Positions 15,668 through 23,528 are shown, numbered from the stretch's first letter. The stretch: 32,100 nucleotides of DNA from Promethearchaeati archaeon (GCA_013166835.1 JABLTI010000021.1:1-32100), one strand, 5' to 3'. A program made the numbers and translations. Notes: generated by a model from the sequence alone, not told the origin.

Positions 15668-18124
15668 ATGTCTGACGAGAAATATATTCAACACAAATAC
15701 ATCAAGCCTGAAAGTATTGAAGCTCGTCTATACCAACAAACAATTTTTGCTAAAACATTAAAAGGAAATACTTTGGTAGTTTTACCAACAGGTTTAGGAA
15801 AAACAATTATTCTTGCACTTTTAACCGCTAAACGTATGGAGCAATATCCTGATTCTTTCATATTACTTATAGCTCCAACTAAACCATTAGTTGAGCAACA
15901 CCTCAAAACATTCCAGAAAGTTTTCAATATCATTGAGGATGAAATTGTGATGTTAACAGGTTCTGTTTTACCTGAGAAAAGAATCAAAATTTGGAAACAA
16001 GCCCAAATCATAATCGCAACTCCTCAAGTTGTAGAAAATGATCTTTTAGCTAAGAGACTTGATTTAAAGAGATGCTCTCTTCTTGGAGTTGATGAAGCAC
16101 ATCGTTCCGTAGGCGATTACGCTTATGTTTATGTTGCAAAACAATATATGAAAAAAGCAGCAAATCCATTAATCTTAGGTATAACAGCATCCCCGGGATC
16201 AGATCAAGAGAAGATTAATGAAGTTTGTAAGAATCTCTCGATAAATCATGTGGAGACTAGAATAGAATCTTCAACTGATGTTAAACCGTACGTGCAAAAA
16301 ACAGATGTTGATTGGGTACATCTTGAATTACCAGAGAAATTCTTGAGAATTAAAACACTCCTTGAACGATCATTATCATCGAAACTAAAAGAACTGAAAC
16401 GTTTAGGTTGGCTTCAGTCGTCAAGTATTAATGTTCGTCGTAAAGATTTATTGAGATTACCACCTCAAATTACAAAACAATTTGATAAAACAGAAAATGC
16501 AACAGAATTATATCTAGCTCTTGGTCTAGTAGGTTCATCAATTAGATTGACTCATGCATTAGAATTACTCGAAACACAAGGTATTAGCTCATTGATCATG
16601 TATTTTGAAAAAATGCATAAAGAAGCTAAGAGCTCAAAAGCTACTCGAAATCTTATTTCACTATTGAGTGAAGATCCTCTAATTGTTTCTTATGATATTG
16701 CAAAGCAAATATTCGAAGATGGTTTCGAACATCCTAAGATCCCTGAATTAACGAAAATCGTGGGTGAAATGGTTCGAGAGAGCCCTGATTCTAGGATTTT
16801 GGTCTTTACACAATATCGTAATTCAGCCAAAAAATTAGCCGATATTCTAAATGATATTGATAATGTGAAAGCATCTCGGTTTGTAGGGCAAGCTTCTAAA
16901 GCTGGGGATAAAGGATTCTCTCAGAAAAAGCAATTAGAAGTAATGCAACAATTTCGTGATGGACTCTTCAATTGTTTGGTTGCAACTAGTGTTGGCGAAG
17001 AGGGGTTAGATGTATCCGAGTGTGATTTAGTGGTTTTCTATGACTGTGTACCTTCAGCAATAAGAAATATTCAAAGAAGAGGACGCACGGGTAGACAAAG
17101 AGCTGGGAGAGTTGTTGTTTTAATTACTAAGGGAACCCGTGATGAAGGATATTTCTGGGCTGCAAGACGTAAAGAACGTCAAATGAAGAGAAACTTGAGG
17201 GAACTGGAGAAATATGGGAAGAAAGCCATAGATACAAAGCAAAGATCCATGGAAGATTTCTTCGCAGCAGCTACAGATGATGCTGAAATTGAAGAAGATA
17301 AAGTTTCTGAAGATACCCCTTTTGATGAATTAGCAATTCTCTCAGATGAAGCATTAAGTAAACTCGAAGATGAAATAGAAAGTGATACAAGTCAAAGTGT
17401 ACCGCAAATAACTGATGCTGAGATTGAAAACATTGCTAAATTCTTCACAGAAGATGATGATTCATCTGCACCGGACAAAGTAAAGATAATAGTTGATTCC
17501 AGAGAAGGAAAATCTGGAATTGCTAAAGAACTCTCTCAATTAGATGTGGAAATAGATTTACAGCAGATTACCGTTGGAGATTTTGTTCTAAGCTCTCGAG
17601 TGGGTGTGGAAAGAAAAGACGTTGCTGATTTTAGTCAAAGTATTATAGATGGCCGACTTTTCCCACAATTAATTGCTTTGAAAAGGAGTTATCCGATTCC
17701 TCTTCTAATATTAGAAGGCGAGACATTATATGGTCACCGAGCTATAAATCCTGAAGCAATTAGAGGTGCAATCTCAACAATAACTCTGAATTTTGACATT
17801 CGAATAATTTGGTCTAGAAGCACGAAAGATACTGCAAGATTTTTACGAAACATAGCAAAACGAGAACAAAGAAAAAGTGATAGAACTCCAAGTATAAGAA
17901 CAGAGAAAGCTCCAATTGAAACTTCTGAATTACTTGAATTTATAATTGCAGGATTTCCTAATATTAACGCAGTATTAGCAAAACGAATACTAGATAAGTT
18001 TGGTTCTTTGGAGAATTTCTTCAATGCTTCCGTAGAAGAAATTCAAGAAATAAAAGGTATAGGTAAGAAAATTGCCTTGGAAATTAAGGAACTACTCGCT
18101 GTATCATACAAATCTGAAGAATAA
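15668..18124 (+). CDS. hef: Hef: SF2 helicase fused to XPF/ERCC4 nuclease and HhH domain
   Basis: Hef processes stalled replication forks and branched DNA; it is the archaeal relative of FANCM and XPF. All modules are visible in 818 residues. The helicase core has Walker A PTGLGKT (40-46), DEAH (142-145) and TASPG (173-177). A helical insert follows at about 220-350. Helicase domain 2 has LVFTQYR and the motif VI QRRGRTGRQ near 470. An acidic linker spans about 535-600. The ERCC4 nuclease has IIVDSREGKSGIAKEL near 606, VGDFVLS and the catalytic ERKDVADF near 648. A tandem helix-hairpin-helix with IKGIGKKIALEI lies at the C-terminus. Both the helicase and the nuclease active sites are intact, so this is a bifunctional enzyme, unlike the split or nuclease-only XPF of Crenarchaeota. 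It converges on the next gene with six bases between the stops. Confidence 0.96.
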   Translation: MSDEKYIQHKYIKPESIEARLYQQTIFAKTLKGNTLVVLPTGLGKTIILALLTAKRMEQYPDSFILLIAPTKPLVEQHLKTFQKVFNIIEDEIVMLTGSVLPEKRIKIWKQAQIIIATPQVVENDLLAKRLDLKRCSLLGVDEAHRSVGDYAYVYVAKQYMKKAANPLILGITASPGSDQEKINEVCKNLSINHVETRIESSTDVKPYVQKTDVDWVHLELPEKFLRIKTLLERSLSSKLKELKRLGWLQSSSINVRRKDLLRLPPQITKQFDKTENATELYLALGLVGSSIRLTHALELLETQGISSLIMYFEKMHKEAKSSKATRNLISLLSEDPLIVSYDIAKQIFEDGFEHPKIPELTKIVGEMVRESPDSRILVFTQYRNSAKKLADILNDIDNVKASRFVGQASKAGDKGFSQKKQLEVMQQFRDGLFNCLVATSVGEEGLDVSECDLVVFYDCVPSAIRNIQRRGRTGRQRAGRVVVLITKGTRDEGYFWAARRKERQMKRNLRELEKYGKKAIDTKQRSMEDFFAAATDDAEIEEDKVSEDTPFDELAILSDEALSKLEDEIESDTSQSVPQITDAEIENIAKFFTEDDDSSAPDKVKIIVDSREGKSGIAKELSQLDVEIDLQQITVGDFVLSSRVGVERKDVADFSQSIIDGRLFPQLIALKRSYPIPLLILEGETLYGHRAINPEAIRGAISTITLNFDIRIIWSRSTKDTARFLRNIAKREQRKSDRTPSIRTEKAPIETSELLEFIIAGFPNINAVLAKRILDKFGSLENFFNASVEEIQEIKGIGKKIALEIKELLAVSYKSEE

Positions 18125-18139
18125 TTGTAATTATTCTTC
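18116..18139. terminator. Bidirectional inverted repeat spanning two stop codons
   Basis: GAAGAATAATT, GT, AATTATTCTTC is a perfect 11-bp inverted repeat. Each arm contains the last two Glu codons and the TAA stop of the convergent hef and zinc-ribbon genes (both end in Glu-Glu-stop). On the plus strand it is followed by a T-rich tract, so it could act as a shared terminator. Confidence 0.55.
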
Positions 18140-18517
18140 TTTCATTTTCTTAAGTGTTTGACTTAATTTATCTATTGCTTCAGAGAGTTTTACTATTTCA
18201 TCTGTATCTACTGATTTCTCCAATTTCTTGCGGAGATCCTCTATTTTCCCTTTGATTGTTTTTTCAACTTCTGTATCTTCAGAGTTAATTTTTGTTTTTT
18301 GCTTTAATGCTTGTTTGTACTCTTTTGGAAGATCACTCTCATCTCTATATATGTAAACTTCTTGATTACAAATCTTGCAATAGATTTTCTCATCTATCTT
18401 AATTAAAGGGTAATTGCAATTTGGGCATGCAACGTTTAGTAATGTCCCACCTGCTTTAAGAGCAGCAGCAATCGCTTTGATACCATCTTCTTCTTTTATT
18501 GTTTTCTCATTACTCAT
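18131..18517 (-). CDS. ZNRD2/SSSCA1-like (autoantigen p27) zinc-ribbon protein
   Basis: The N-terminal half matches the family known in humans as Sjogren syndrome/scleroderma autoantigen 1 (ZNRD2): IAAALKAGGTLLNVACPNC followed by a second pair CKIC, with Cys31, 34, 47 and 50 as zinc ligands. The preceding amphipathic helix with AGGT-LL is part of the signature. The second half (about 60-128) is a charged helical stretch, probably coiled coil. Archaeal members exist, but their role is unknown; the human protein is linked to centromere and mitotic functions. At 128 residues it is typical of archaeal homologues. It starts 15 bases downstream of the HD gene and is probably the last gene of that transcription unit. 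Confidence 0.75.
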   Translation of the reverse strand: MSNEKTIKEEDGIKAIAAALKAGGTLLNVACPNCNYPLIKIDEKIYCKICNQEVYIYRDESDLPKEYKQALKQKTKINSEDTEVEKTIKGKIEDLRKKLEKSVDTDEIVKLSEAIDKLSQTLKKMKEE

Positions 18518-18532
18518 TTATTTCACCATTTC

Positions 18533-19819
18533 CTAAAACGAAATTTGTTTTTCTATGGATTGTTGTCCAAACACTTTTTGGGTTGCTTTTTTGACTTTTT
18601 CACGATTTTTTGCTGTCGAGTAAACTCTGAAGATATACATCATTCCCATTAATGATTCAAATATTCTTGAGACTTTACGAATATTTACTTCTTTCTTCTT
18701 TCTTTTGCTTCCTTCTCTCATAAACATAGGTATTTCATAAGCAGGGAGATCAATAGAATGGGAATATGGTACGCTTGGAAGTGTTGGAATATCAATGAAT
18801 ACTGTATCAATATCTACTTTTGCTTCTTTAGCTATTTCCTCAATTAAATTCTCTCTGTAATCTTTTTTACTCAAAGTTGATTGTATAAAATCATCACGAG
18901 TCATAAATTCTCGTTCGAATGCAACCTTCAGTAATTTTCTATTCGCTAAATCTTTCATGATTTTCTCTGATGCTTTACAATCCATTAGTTGTGACCAAAC
19001 TGTAAAATCATCCAATTTCACATAATCTTCAGGTGTTTGGAACCCAAGCAAATCAATTTCCTCGTTAGCTAACTCCATAGCTCGAACTATCATTAATTGT
19101 GATGCTCGGGAAACCTTATGAAAATAAATAGTTCTAAACGATTCGACTCTAGCGATAAGAAATGCTTCTAGAGCAGGTAAAGCTGAGTAATTTACAGCTA
19201 AATTGTTATTGATAACTCCCATTGTATACAGAATTCTCATAATATCTACTTGACCATATTCTGCTCCTGTGTGATACGAATCCCTTACAATGAAATCCAT
19301 TTTATCAACATCACATGCTCCAGAAATAACTTGATTTAGGTACCCCTTTCCCTTAATGGTTTTATTTCCATGAATGAACCCAGAAATTTGCTCAACTTTT
19401 ATTCCATGATTATTGAGAATATCAGCAATTTCTGTTTCTTGTATTATCCATCGAGAAAGATCTTCATGGTGTTTATTTATCTTCAATAACATGGCTTCAA
19501 AAGTATGTGAGAATGGTCCATGACCAATATCATGTAGTAATGCGGCTATCCTTAATTGTTTGATTTCGAAATCGGTAATTTCTACATCTTCATCGTTTTT
19601 TAGTGAATTACCCATTTTTTCTGCAAGAAAACTGACTCCTAGTGAATGTTCAAATCTAGTATGATTGGCTCCAGGGTAAACGTATTCTGAACCTGATAGT
19701 TGTTTAATTCTTCTTAATCTTTGATAGTATTTTGTGTCAATCAGTTCTTTATCTAAATCACTTATGAAGATGTATCCATGAATTGGATCTTTTATAAATT
19801 GGATTTTCTTTACAGTCAT
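18533..19819 (-). CDS. HD-domain phosphohydrolase, SAMHD1/dGTPase-like (COG1078 type)
   Basis: A metal-dependent HD phosphohydrolase of the group including SAMHD1 and bacterial dGTPases, expected to remove triphosphate from dNTPs. Key motifs: IKDPIHGYI at the N-terminus, the substrate-contacting QRLRRIKQLSG and YPGANHTRFEHSLGV with the first metal His, AALLHDIGHGPFSHTFE with the HD pair and downstream His, and ISGACDVDKMDFIVRDSYHTG with the distal Asp. All four metal ligands are present. The length of about 428 residues is normal for COG1078 proteins. The ATG at 19819 is preferred over an in-frame GTG at 19828. A dyad lies about 33 bases upstream. The C-terminal 110 residues end in a basic helix without a recognised domain. 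Confidence 0.88.
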   Translation of the reverse strand: MTVKKIQFIKDPIHGYIFISDLDKELIDTKYYQRLRRIKQLSGSEYVYPGANHTRFEHSLGVSFLAEKMGNSLKNDEDVEITDFEIKQLRIAALLHDIGHGPFSHTFEAMLLKINKHHEDLSRWIIQETEIADILNNHGIKVEQISGFIHGNKTIKGKGYLNQVISGACDVDKMDFIVRDSYHTGAEYGQVDIMRILYTMGVINNNLAVNYSALPALEAFLIARVESFRTIYFHKVSRASQLMIVRAMELANEEIDLLGFQTPEDYVKLDDFTVWSQLMDCKASEKIMKDLANRKLLKVAFEREFMTRDDFIQSTLSKKDYRENLIEEIAKEAKVDIDTVFIDIPTLPSVPYSHSIDLPAYEIPMFMREGSKRKKKEVNIRKVSRIFESLMGMMYIFRVYSTAKNREKVKKATQKVFGQQSIEKQISF

Positions 19820-19851
19820 TTTTCTCACTTAATCAAAACTATGGGAGTTAG

Positions 19852-19867
19852 TTGATAGTTCTATCAA
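19852..19867. promoter_or_regulatory. Perfect dyad upstream of the HD phosphohydrolase gene
   Basis: TTGATAG, TT, CTATCAA: a 7-bp inverted repeat with 2-base spacer, located 33 bases upstream of the HD gene start on the minus strand. Position and symmetry suit a dimeric repressor site; no regulator can be named. Confidence 0.3.
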
Positions 19868-20018
19868 ACATTCATTAGTATCGCAATATTCAATTTTATG
19901 CTTAAAAAACAATTTCCTCAATATAAACATAACAATCAAAATCAGTTATTAAAATGAAAAATAATAAAGCTTGGAATTCCAATTTCTTTTCTTCTAGAGC
20001 AAAGAACTTTATCAGTCT

Positions 20019-20060
20019 TCCCTTTTATGGACGAAAGGGACCATCATCTAATGTGATGGT
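20019..20060 (-). terminator. Two adjacent hairpins at the 3' end of the Roadblock gene
   Basis: On the minus strand ACCATCA/TGATGGT (7 bp; plus coordinates 20060-20054 with 20046-20040) carries the TAG stop in its loop. It is followed without gap by TCCCTTT/AAAGGGA (7 bp; 20040-20034 with 20025-20019). No long T run follows, so this may be a 3'-end stability or processing element, not a simple terminator. Confidence 0.4.
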
Positions 20061-20446
20061 ACGTCTGCCATAATCTGAGATAAGGTGGGTGCATGTTGTG
20101 AGAGACTTCTAACGGTTACAGGCATTGATTGCTGATCAGTTGATCCACCTATAAGGTAGAATCTTCCAAGATCCTTCAAAACTAAAAATCCATTGGAACC
20201 ACGTAGTATAATATCTTGTAACGGACTGAATGATAATCTATCTATTGCTAATTTACTAGTTGATACTAGTGCTGCAGCAACAGCTGATAATTCCACAGGA
20301 TCTATATCTTTATTTTGAGCAAAAAATGCTACTCTCTCGCCTGCATCTGAAACAACTGCAAGTGCTCCTAACTGTGTTTCTGAAGTTATTTGTTGGAGTA
20401 CTGCAACAAGTTCTTTTGCTTTTGATGGTGGGACTTTAATTGACAT
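20048..20446 (-). CDS. Roadblock/LC7 domain protein (copy 1)
   Basis: The 132-residue protein is one Roadblock/LC7 domain. It has an N-terminal helix AKELVAVLQQITSE, then LGALAVVSDAGERVAFFAQ, helix PVELSAVAAALVSTSKLAIDRL, and strands QDIILRGSNGFLVLKDLG and RFYLIGG. Roadblock proteins (MglB, LAMTOR, dynein LC7) dimerise and regulate small Ras-like GTPases; Asgard genomes carry many. There is no small GTPase gene in the window. GGGTG precedes the ATG. The gene lies 40 bases downstream of the gelsolin-like gene in the same direction, so co-expression with a cytoskeletal-type protein is likely. Confidence 0.85.
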   Translation of the reverse strand: MSIKVPPSKAKELVAVLQQITSETQLGALAVVSDAGERVAFFAQNKDIDPVELSAVAAALVSTSKLAIDRLSFSPLQDIILRGSNGFLVLKDLGRFYLIGGSTDQQSMPVTVRSLSQHAPTLSQIMADVPSH

Positions 20447-20486
20447 TTCTCTTCACACCCTATCTATATTTATGTCTTTATAATAT

Positions 20487-21503
20487 TTATTCAATTTCTA
20501 TTTGAAAAGTACTCATTAAATCTTCAATATCTTGCTCTATTTTTACTTCTTCTTCCTTTTTCTTAGGTTCTTTATCGAGTCTCTTCAAAACTTCTACGAC
20601 TTTTACAACACCGTTTTCAATAATAATTCTTGGAACCCTATCTGGAGCTAAGAAAACTCCTTCAGGTGGATTTGGTGGTACTAGGAAATCATTGCCTTGT
20701 TGTTTATAAACACCAGTTCCAACAATAACTAAATCACGCTCATATCCAGCTGGTACACCTAATTCTTTTATCATATGAAATGCCTTACTCGGATCAACTT
20801 CTTCAATCATTTTTTGATGAGTAGGTCTTGGAGCATGAGTACTAGCTGTTGGTTGAGGAGTTGGTGGTGGTGGAGCTGTGGTTGTTGTTTCAAATCTTTT
20901 TGCTTCTTTTGTTCCTGGGGCTGGTTTAATCATCTGAGGTTCTTTGCCACCCATCATTTCACTTAGAATTGTTTTTTGTGGTTGTCTACTTCTTGGTGCT
21001 TGAGCTTGATCTGGTCTTTTTGCTCGGGGACCATCTTGTGCTTTTGGTTCAGGTCTAGAACCAGCAAATTGGCTTTCACTGGCCTTATCTTTATCTGTAT
21101 AAATGATTTTCTTTGCAGGTGCAGTTCCAGCTAATTTAATATCAACACCACTCTCTAAACCCATTTCTGATGGATTGGTTGGTATACCTCGAGTTGTATC
21201 TTCGACAACACCAACTGTAGCTTCCCCACGGGATCGTTTAATTGTGAAATCAAATTCTTGAGTTTCATCTCCTTCCTCTACAACTGATAAACGATAAGCA
21301 AACCCATAATATGTTTTTCTTAATTCAGCTGCTGCCCTACTCCCGATAAATTTCTTCTTAATTCCGGAATTTGCTCCTTTCCAAAGGAAAATTCGTTTGA
21401 ATTGATCATCTACAACAATTATAACTTTTGTACTCTCAGAAATGAACTCTTTTTCTTCATCTAAAGTCCCATCTTCTAGAACTTTGTAAAATTTCATTGT
21501 CAT
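20487..21503 (-). CDS. Gelsolin-like domain protein with Pro-rich linker
   Basis: Residues 1-92 match a single gelsolin-like domain. STKVIIVVDDQFKRIFLWKG has the conserved strand with Trp-Lys-Gly. GSRAAAELRKTYYG is the long helix. LSVVEEGDETQEFDF matches the closing strand with E-G-x-E-x2-F. Gelsolin domains bind actin and calcium; Asgard gelsolins are known to act on actin filaments. Residues about 125-235 form a disordered Pro/Lys-rich linker with TTTTAPPPPTPQP, a possible profilin or SH3-type ligand. Residues 238-310 are a second small beta-rich module (LVIVGTGVYKQQ, FLVPPNPPEGVFLAPDRVPRI, IIENGVVKVVEVLKRL) which I do not recognise; an acidic helix ends the protein. AGGAG lies 8-9 bases upstream of the ATG. 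Calcium sites cannot be judged from sequence alone. Confidence 0.65.
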   Translation of the reverse strand: MTMKFYKVLEDGTLDEEKEFISESTKVIIVVDDQFKRIFLWKGANSGIKKKFIGSRAAAELRKTYYGFAYRLSVVEEGDETQEFDFTIKRSRGEATVGVVEDTTRGIPTNPSEMGLESGVDIKLAGTAPAKKIIYTDKDKASESQFAGSRPEPKAQDGPRAKRPDQAQAPRSRQPQKTILSEMMGGKEPQMIKPAPGTKEAKRFETTTTAPPPPTPQPTASTHAPRPTHQKMIEEVDPSKAFHMIKELGVPAGYERDLVIVGTGVYKQQGNDFLVPPNPPEGVFLAPDRVPRIIIENGVVKVVEVLKRLDKEPKKKEEEVKIEQDIEDLMSTFQIEIE

Positions 21504-21699
21504 TTTAGCTTTCTCCTATCAATATGTGGGTGTTTTCACATATTAAGCTTTTAAATAGTGCATTTTTATTTTTTTCTGAATAAATGCTTGCGATATCCTA
21601 AATAACTTTTACTCTTTGTATATAAAATCACTTTTGGTATTGACAAAAATCTAATTTTCATATAATGTGACGAAACAAAATGATTTCTAATTCAGATTT

Positions 21700-22113
21700 T
21701 TATTCCGTCTCATTTTCATTTAGGAATGTATCAATTAATCCTATCGCTTCCATGAATAGCTCTTCGTTGTTTTCTTGGAAGTTAACAGATAGATAAACCA
21801 TTTCTCCAGTGAGTGATACAATCTTTTCTGCAAGTGCTTTTGTATAAAGCTCATTCCTTGTTCCAATAACTGTTGCAGTGGAGAGGTTTTTTCTATCAAT
21901 TATCGGTCGTCTGGATTTTTTGCTTGTTTCATTTTCTCTATCTATTGGAAAGGTGGGTAAAGAAATAGCCATAGTGCCCAGTTTCAAAGATTCTTTTTCT
22001 GATATGACCAGGAAAAAACCATTTGTGAATCTAATTCCTACTAAACACAAATTATCACTTTCTAATTGGAAATATGGTTCTTCTTTGTTTTTTTCTTTAG
22101 TTTGATCTTCCAT
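21700..22113 (-). CDS. Candidate PAC3/POC3-type proteasome assembly chaperone
   Basis: After a charged 20-residue lead the 137-residue protein follows the order of human PSMG3 (PAC3). A strand pair is rich in Val/Ile with a small Gly-Thr motif (LVGIRFTNGFFLVISEK, LKLGTMAISLP; compare FGKMGTLVSLEP in PAC3). A variable loop follows, then TATVIGTRNELYTKALAEKI (compare TTKVLLGQDEPLIHVFAKNL), a strand VYLSVNF, and a final helix AIGLIDTFL. This order and the G-x-R/Q-x-E-L block are what suggest PAC3/PAC4. Archaea usually have PAC2-like PbaA/PbaB, so a PAC3-like protein would be an Asgard-eukaryote trait. The similarity is by eye and modest. The alternative is an unrelated small alpha/beta protein. 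It lies between the gelsolin-like and NYN genes. Confidence 0.4.
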   Translation of the reverse strand: MEDQTKEKNKEEPYFQLESDNLCLVGIRFTNGFFLVISEKESLKLGTMAISLPTFPIDRENETSKKSRRPIIDRKNLSTATVIGTRNELYTKALAEKIVSLTGEMVYLSVNFQENNEELFMEAIGLIDTFLNENETE

Positions 22114-22142
22114 AATAATTCCAACTTTGAATCAATAGGGAT

Positions 22143-22604
22143 CTATTCTAAATAATCTAAATCCAAAACAAAATCAGCAATCGCTTCCATAGCTGGTGTT
22201 ACATTTTTCTGCCAAGATATGATTAGAAGTTGTTTATTTTGTTTTATTCGTGAGAATATTGGGAACAAACCTGAATCTGTAGTTCCAATCCCTATAATAT
22301 CTATTGAATTAGAATTCATGCATTCCAAAGCATTAATAGCTACATGAAGATCTACATCACTCCCAACAATTTCTTCATGAAATCCAAATGAATTTATTAA
22401 TTCTGATTCATCTTGTGATAATTGTTTATCTGTAATTATTTTACCTACTCTTGTAACTCCAATTTCCATCAATGATTCTGTTATTACATTCAATTTTCTA
22501 AGATCAAAATCAGGTAATATTGTAGGACCATCAATTATAATAGCAATTTTCTTCTTATCATCATCTGTAATAATTCTTAGGGCTTTTCCAACTCTATTTA
22601 ACAT
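22143..22604 (-). CDS. NYN-domain (PIN-like) nuclease, archaeal TIGR00288 type
   Basis: A compact NYN/LabA-like domain: AIIIDGPTILPDFDLRKLNV carries the first acidic residue in I-D-G-P, GSDVDLHVAINALE the central Asp pair, and GIGTTDSGLFPIFSRIK the G-x-T-D-S-G motif. LIISWQKNVTPAM follows near the end. The acidic residues that bind metal in PIN-like RNases are all present, so ribonuclease activity is plausible. Proteins of this type are conserved in archaea and are often found beside cis-prenyltransferase, as here (31 bases apart). Starts possible are GTG 22616, GTG 22613 and ATG 22604; I prefer the ATG, which has GGTGA five bases upstream. Confidence 0.8.
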   Translation of the reverse strand: MLNRVGKALRIITDDDKKKIAIIIDGPTILPDFDLRKLNVITESLMEIGVTRVGKIITDKQLSQDESELINSFGFHEEIVGSDVDLHVAINALECMNSNSIDIIGIGTTDSGLFPIFSRIKQNKQLLIISWQKNVTPAMEAIADFVLDLDYLE

Positions 22605-22635
22605 CCATTTCACCACTGAATCTTTTTTCTACTCA

Positions 22636-23400
22636 CTATTTACCATATCTTCGCTCTCTTTGCTGGTAAATCCTAATAGCTCTCCAAAGATCAATTTTTC
22701 TGAAAGCAGGCCAATAAATATCTGTAAAGTATAATTCAGAATATGCACTTTGCCAGAGTAAAAACCCACTTAGTCTTTCTTCACCAGAAGTTCTTATAAT
22801 TAGATCTGGATCAGGGATACCTTCAGTGTAAAGATGATCGTTTATTGTTTCTTCACTTATATCAGTGATATTGATTTCTTCTTTTTGAACTTTAGTAGCG
22901 ATTTTTCTCACAGCATCTACAATTTCAGCTCTTCCACCATAACTAAGTGCAACGTTCAGAATATGCTGTTCATAATCCATAGTTTTTTCTTCGATATCAT
23001 TAATCAATTTTAATATTTTATCAGTAAGAGTATCGCGTCGACCAATAATTTTTACTTTAATCCGATTATCAACAATCAAAGGATCAGTGTTAATTTTGTG
23101 AAGTTTCTTTATTAGTAATTCCATTATCTGCTCTACTTCTTCTGTTGTACGATTAAAGTTCTCAGTAGAGAAAACATAAAGAGTAATTATTTTAATTCCT
23201 AATCTTAAACACCATATTAGAAGTTCATCAACTTTTTCTGCTCCAATGAAGTGACCTTCTTTCGCATCCAATCCTTTCTTCTTAGCGAATCTCCTGTTGC
23301 CATCTAAAATTACTCCTATGTGTTGAGGTTTGGGTCCTTTCTTTATCTGATTCCAAAGCCTTTTTTCATAGAATTTATAAATAGGCGATTGTAATTTCAT
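22636..23400 (-). CDS. uppS: Cis-prenyltransferase (undecaprenyl/dolichyl diphosphate synthase family)
   Basis: The enzyme condenses isopentenyl diphosphate onto an allylic primer in cis, giving the polyprenyl carrier used for N-glycosylation and surface polysaccharides. Family signatures are complete. HIGVILDGNRRFAKKKGL (27-44) holds catalytic Asp33 in D-G-N-R-R. GHFIGAEKVDELLIWC follows, then LYVFSTENFNR with the conserved S-T-E-N-x-x-R. LNVALSYGGRAEIVDAVRKI is the substrate-binding strand and helix. DPDLIIRTSGEERLSGFLLW and AYSELYF hold the R-T-S-G-E-x-R-L-S motif. The usual W of GNRRWA is Phe38. At 254 residues it is standard length. The site TTGATCTGAA before the ATG matches the inner part of the anti-Shine-Dalgarno complement. 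Confidence 0.93.
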   Translation of the reverse strand: MKLQSPIYKFYEKRLWNQIKKGPKPQHIGVILDGNRRFAKKKGLDAKEGHFIGAEKVDELLIWCLRLGIKIITLYVFSTENFNRTTEEVEQIMELLIKKLHKINTDPLIVDNRIKVKIIGRRDTLTDKILKLINDIEEKTMDYEQHILNVALSYGGRAEIVDAVRKIATKVQKEEINITDISEETINDHLYTEGIPDPDLIIRTSGEERLSGFLLWQSAYSELYFTDIYWPAFRKIDLWRAIRIYQQRERRYGK

Positions 23401-23433
23401 TTCAGATCAACAATATTCTTTAGTATTTTTTAT

Positions 23434-23459
23434 TTTCCTCCTCAACTTTTACGAGGAAA
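23434..23459. other. Inverted repeat between the phosphatase and cis-prenyltransferase genes
   Basis: TTTCCTC, 12-base loop, GAGGAAA (7-bp stem) lies in the 128-base gap: downstream of the phosphatase stop and 34 bases upstream of the uppS start, both on the minus strand. It could be a terminator stem or a leader structure; no oligo-T run follows on the minus strand. Confidence 0.3.
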
Positions 23460-23528
23460 TTATATAACTGTTATCTTTTAAACGAGATTCTATATATCAT
23501 TCTTATTATTATACATTAAGTATTTCAT

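Noticed and set aside
15688..16011. Minus-strand open frame inside hef
   Set aside because: Lies wholly over the conserved helicase core; translation has no recognisable domain.
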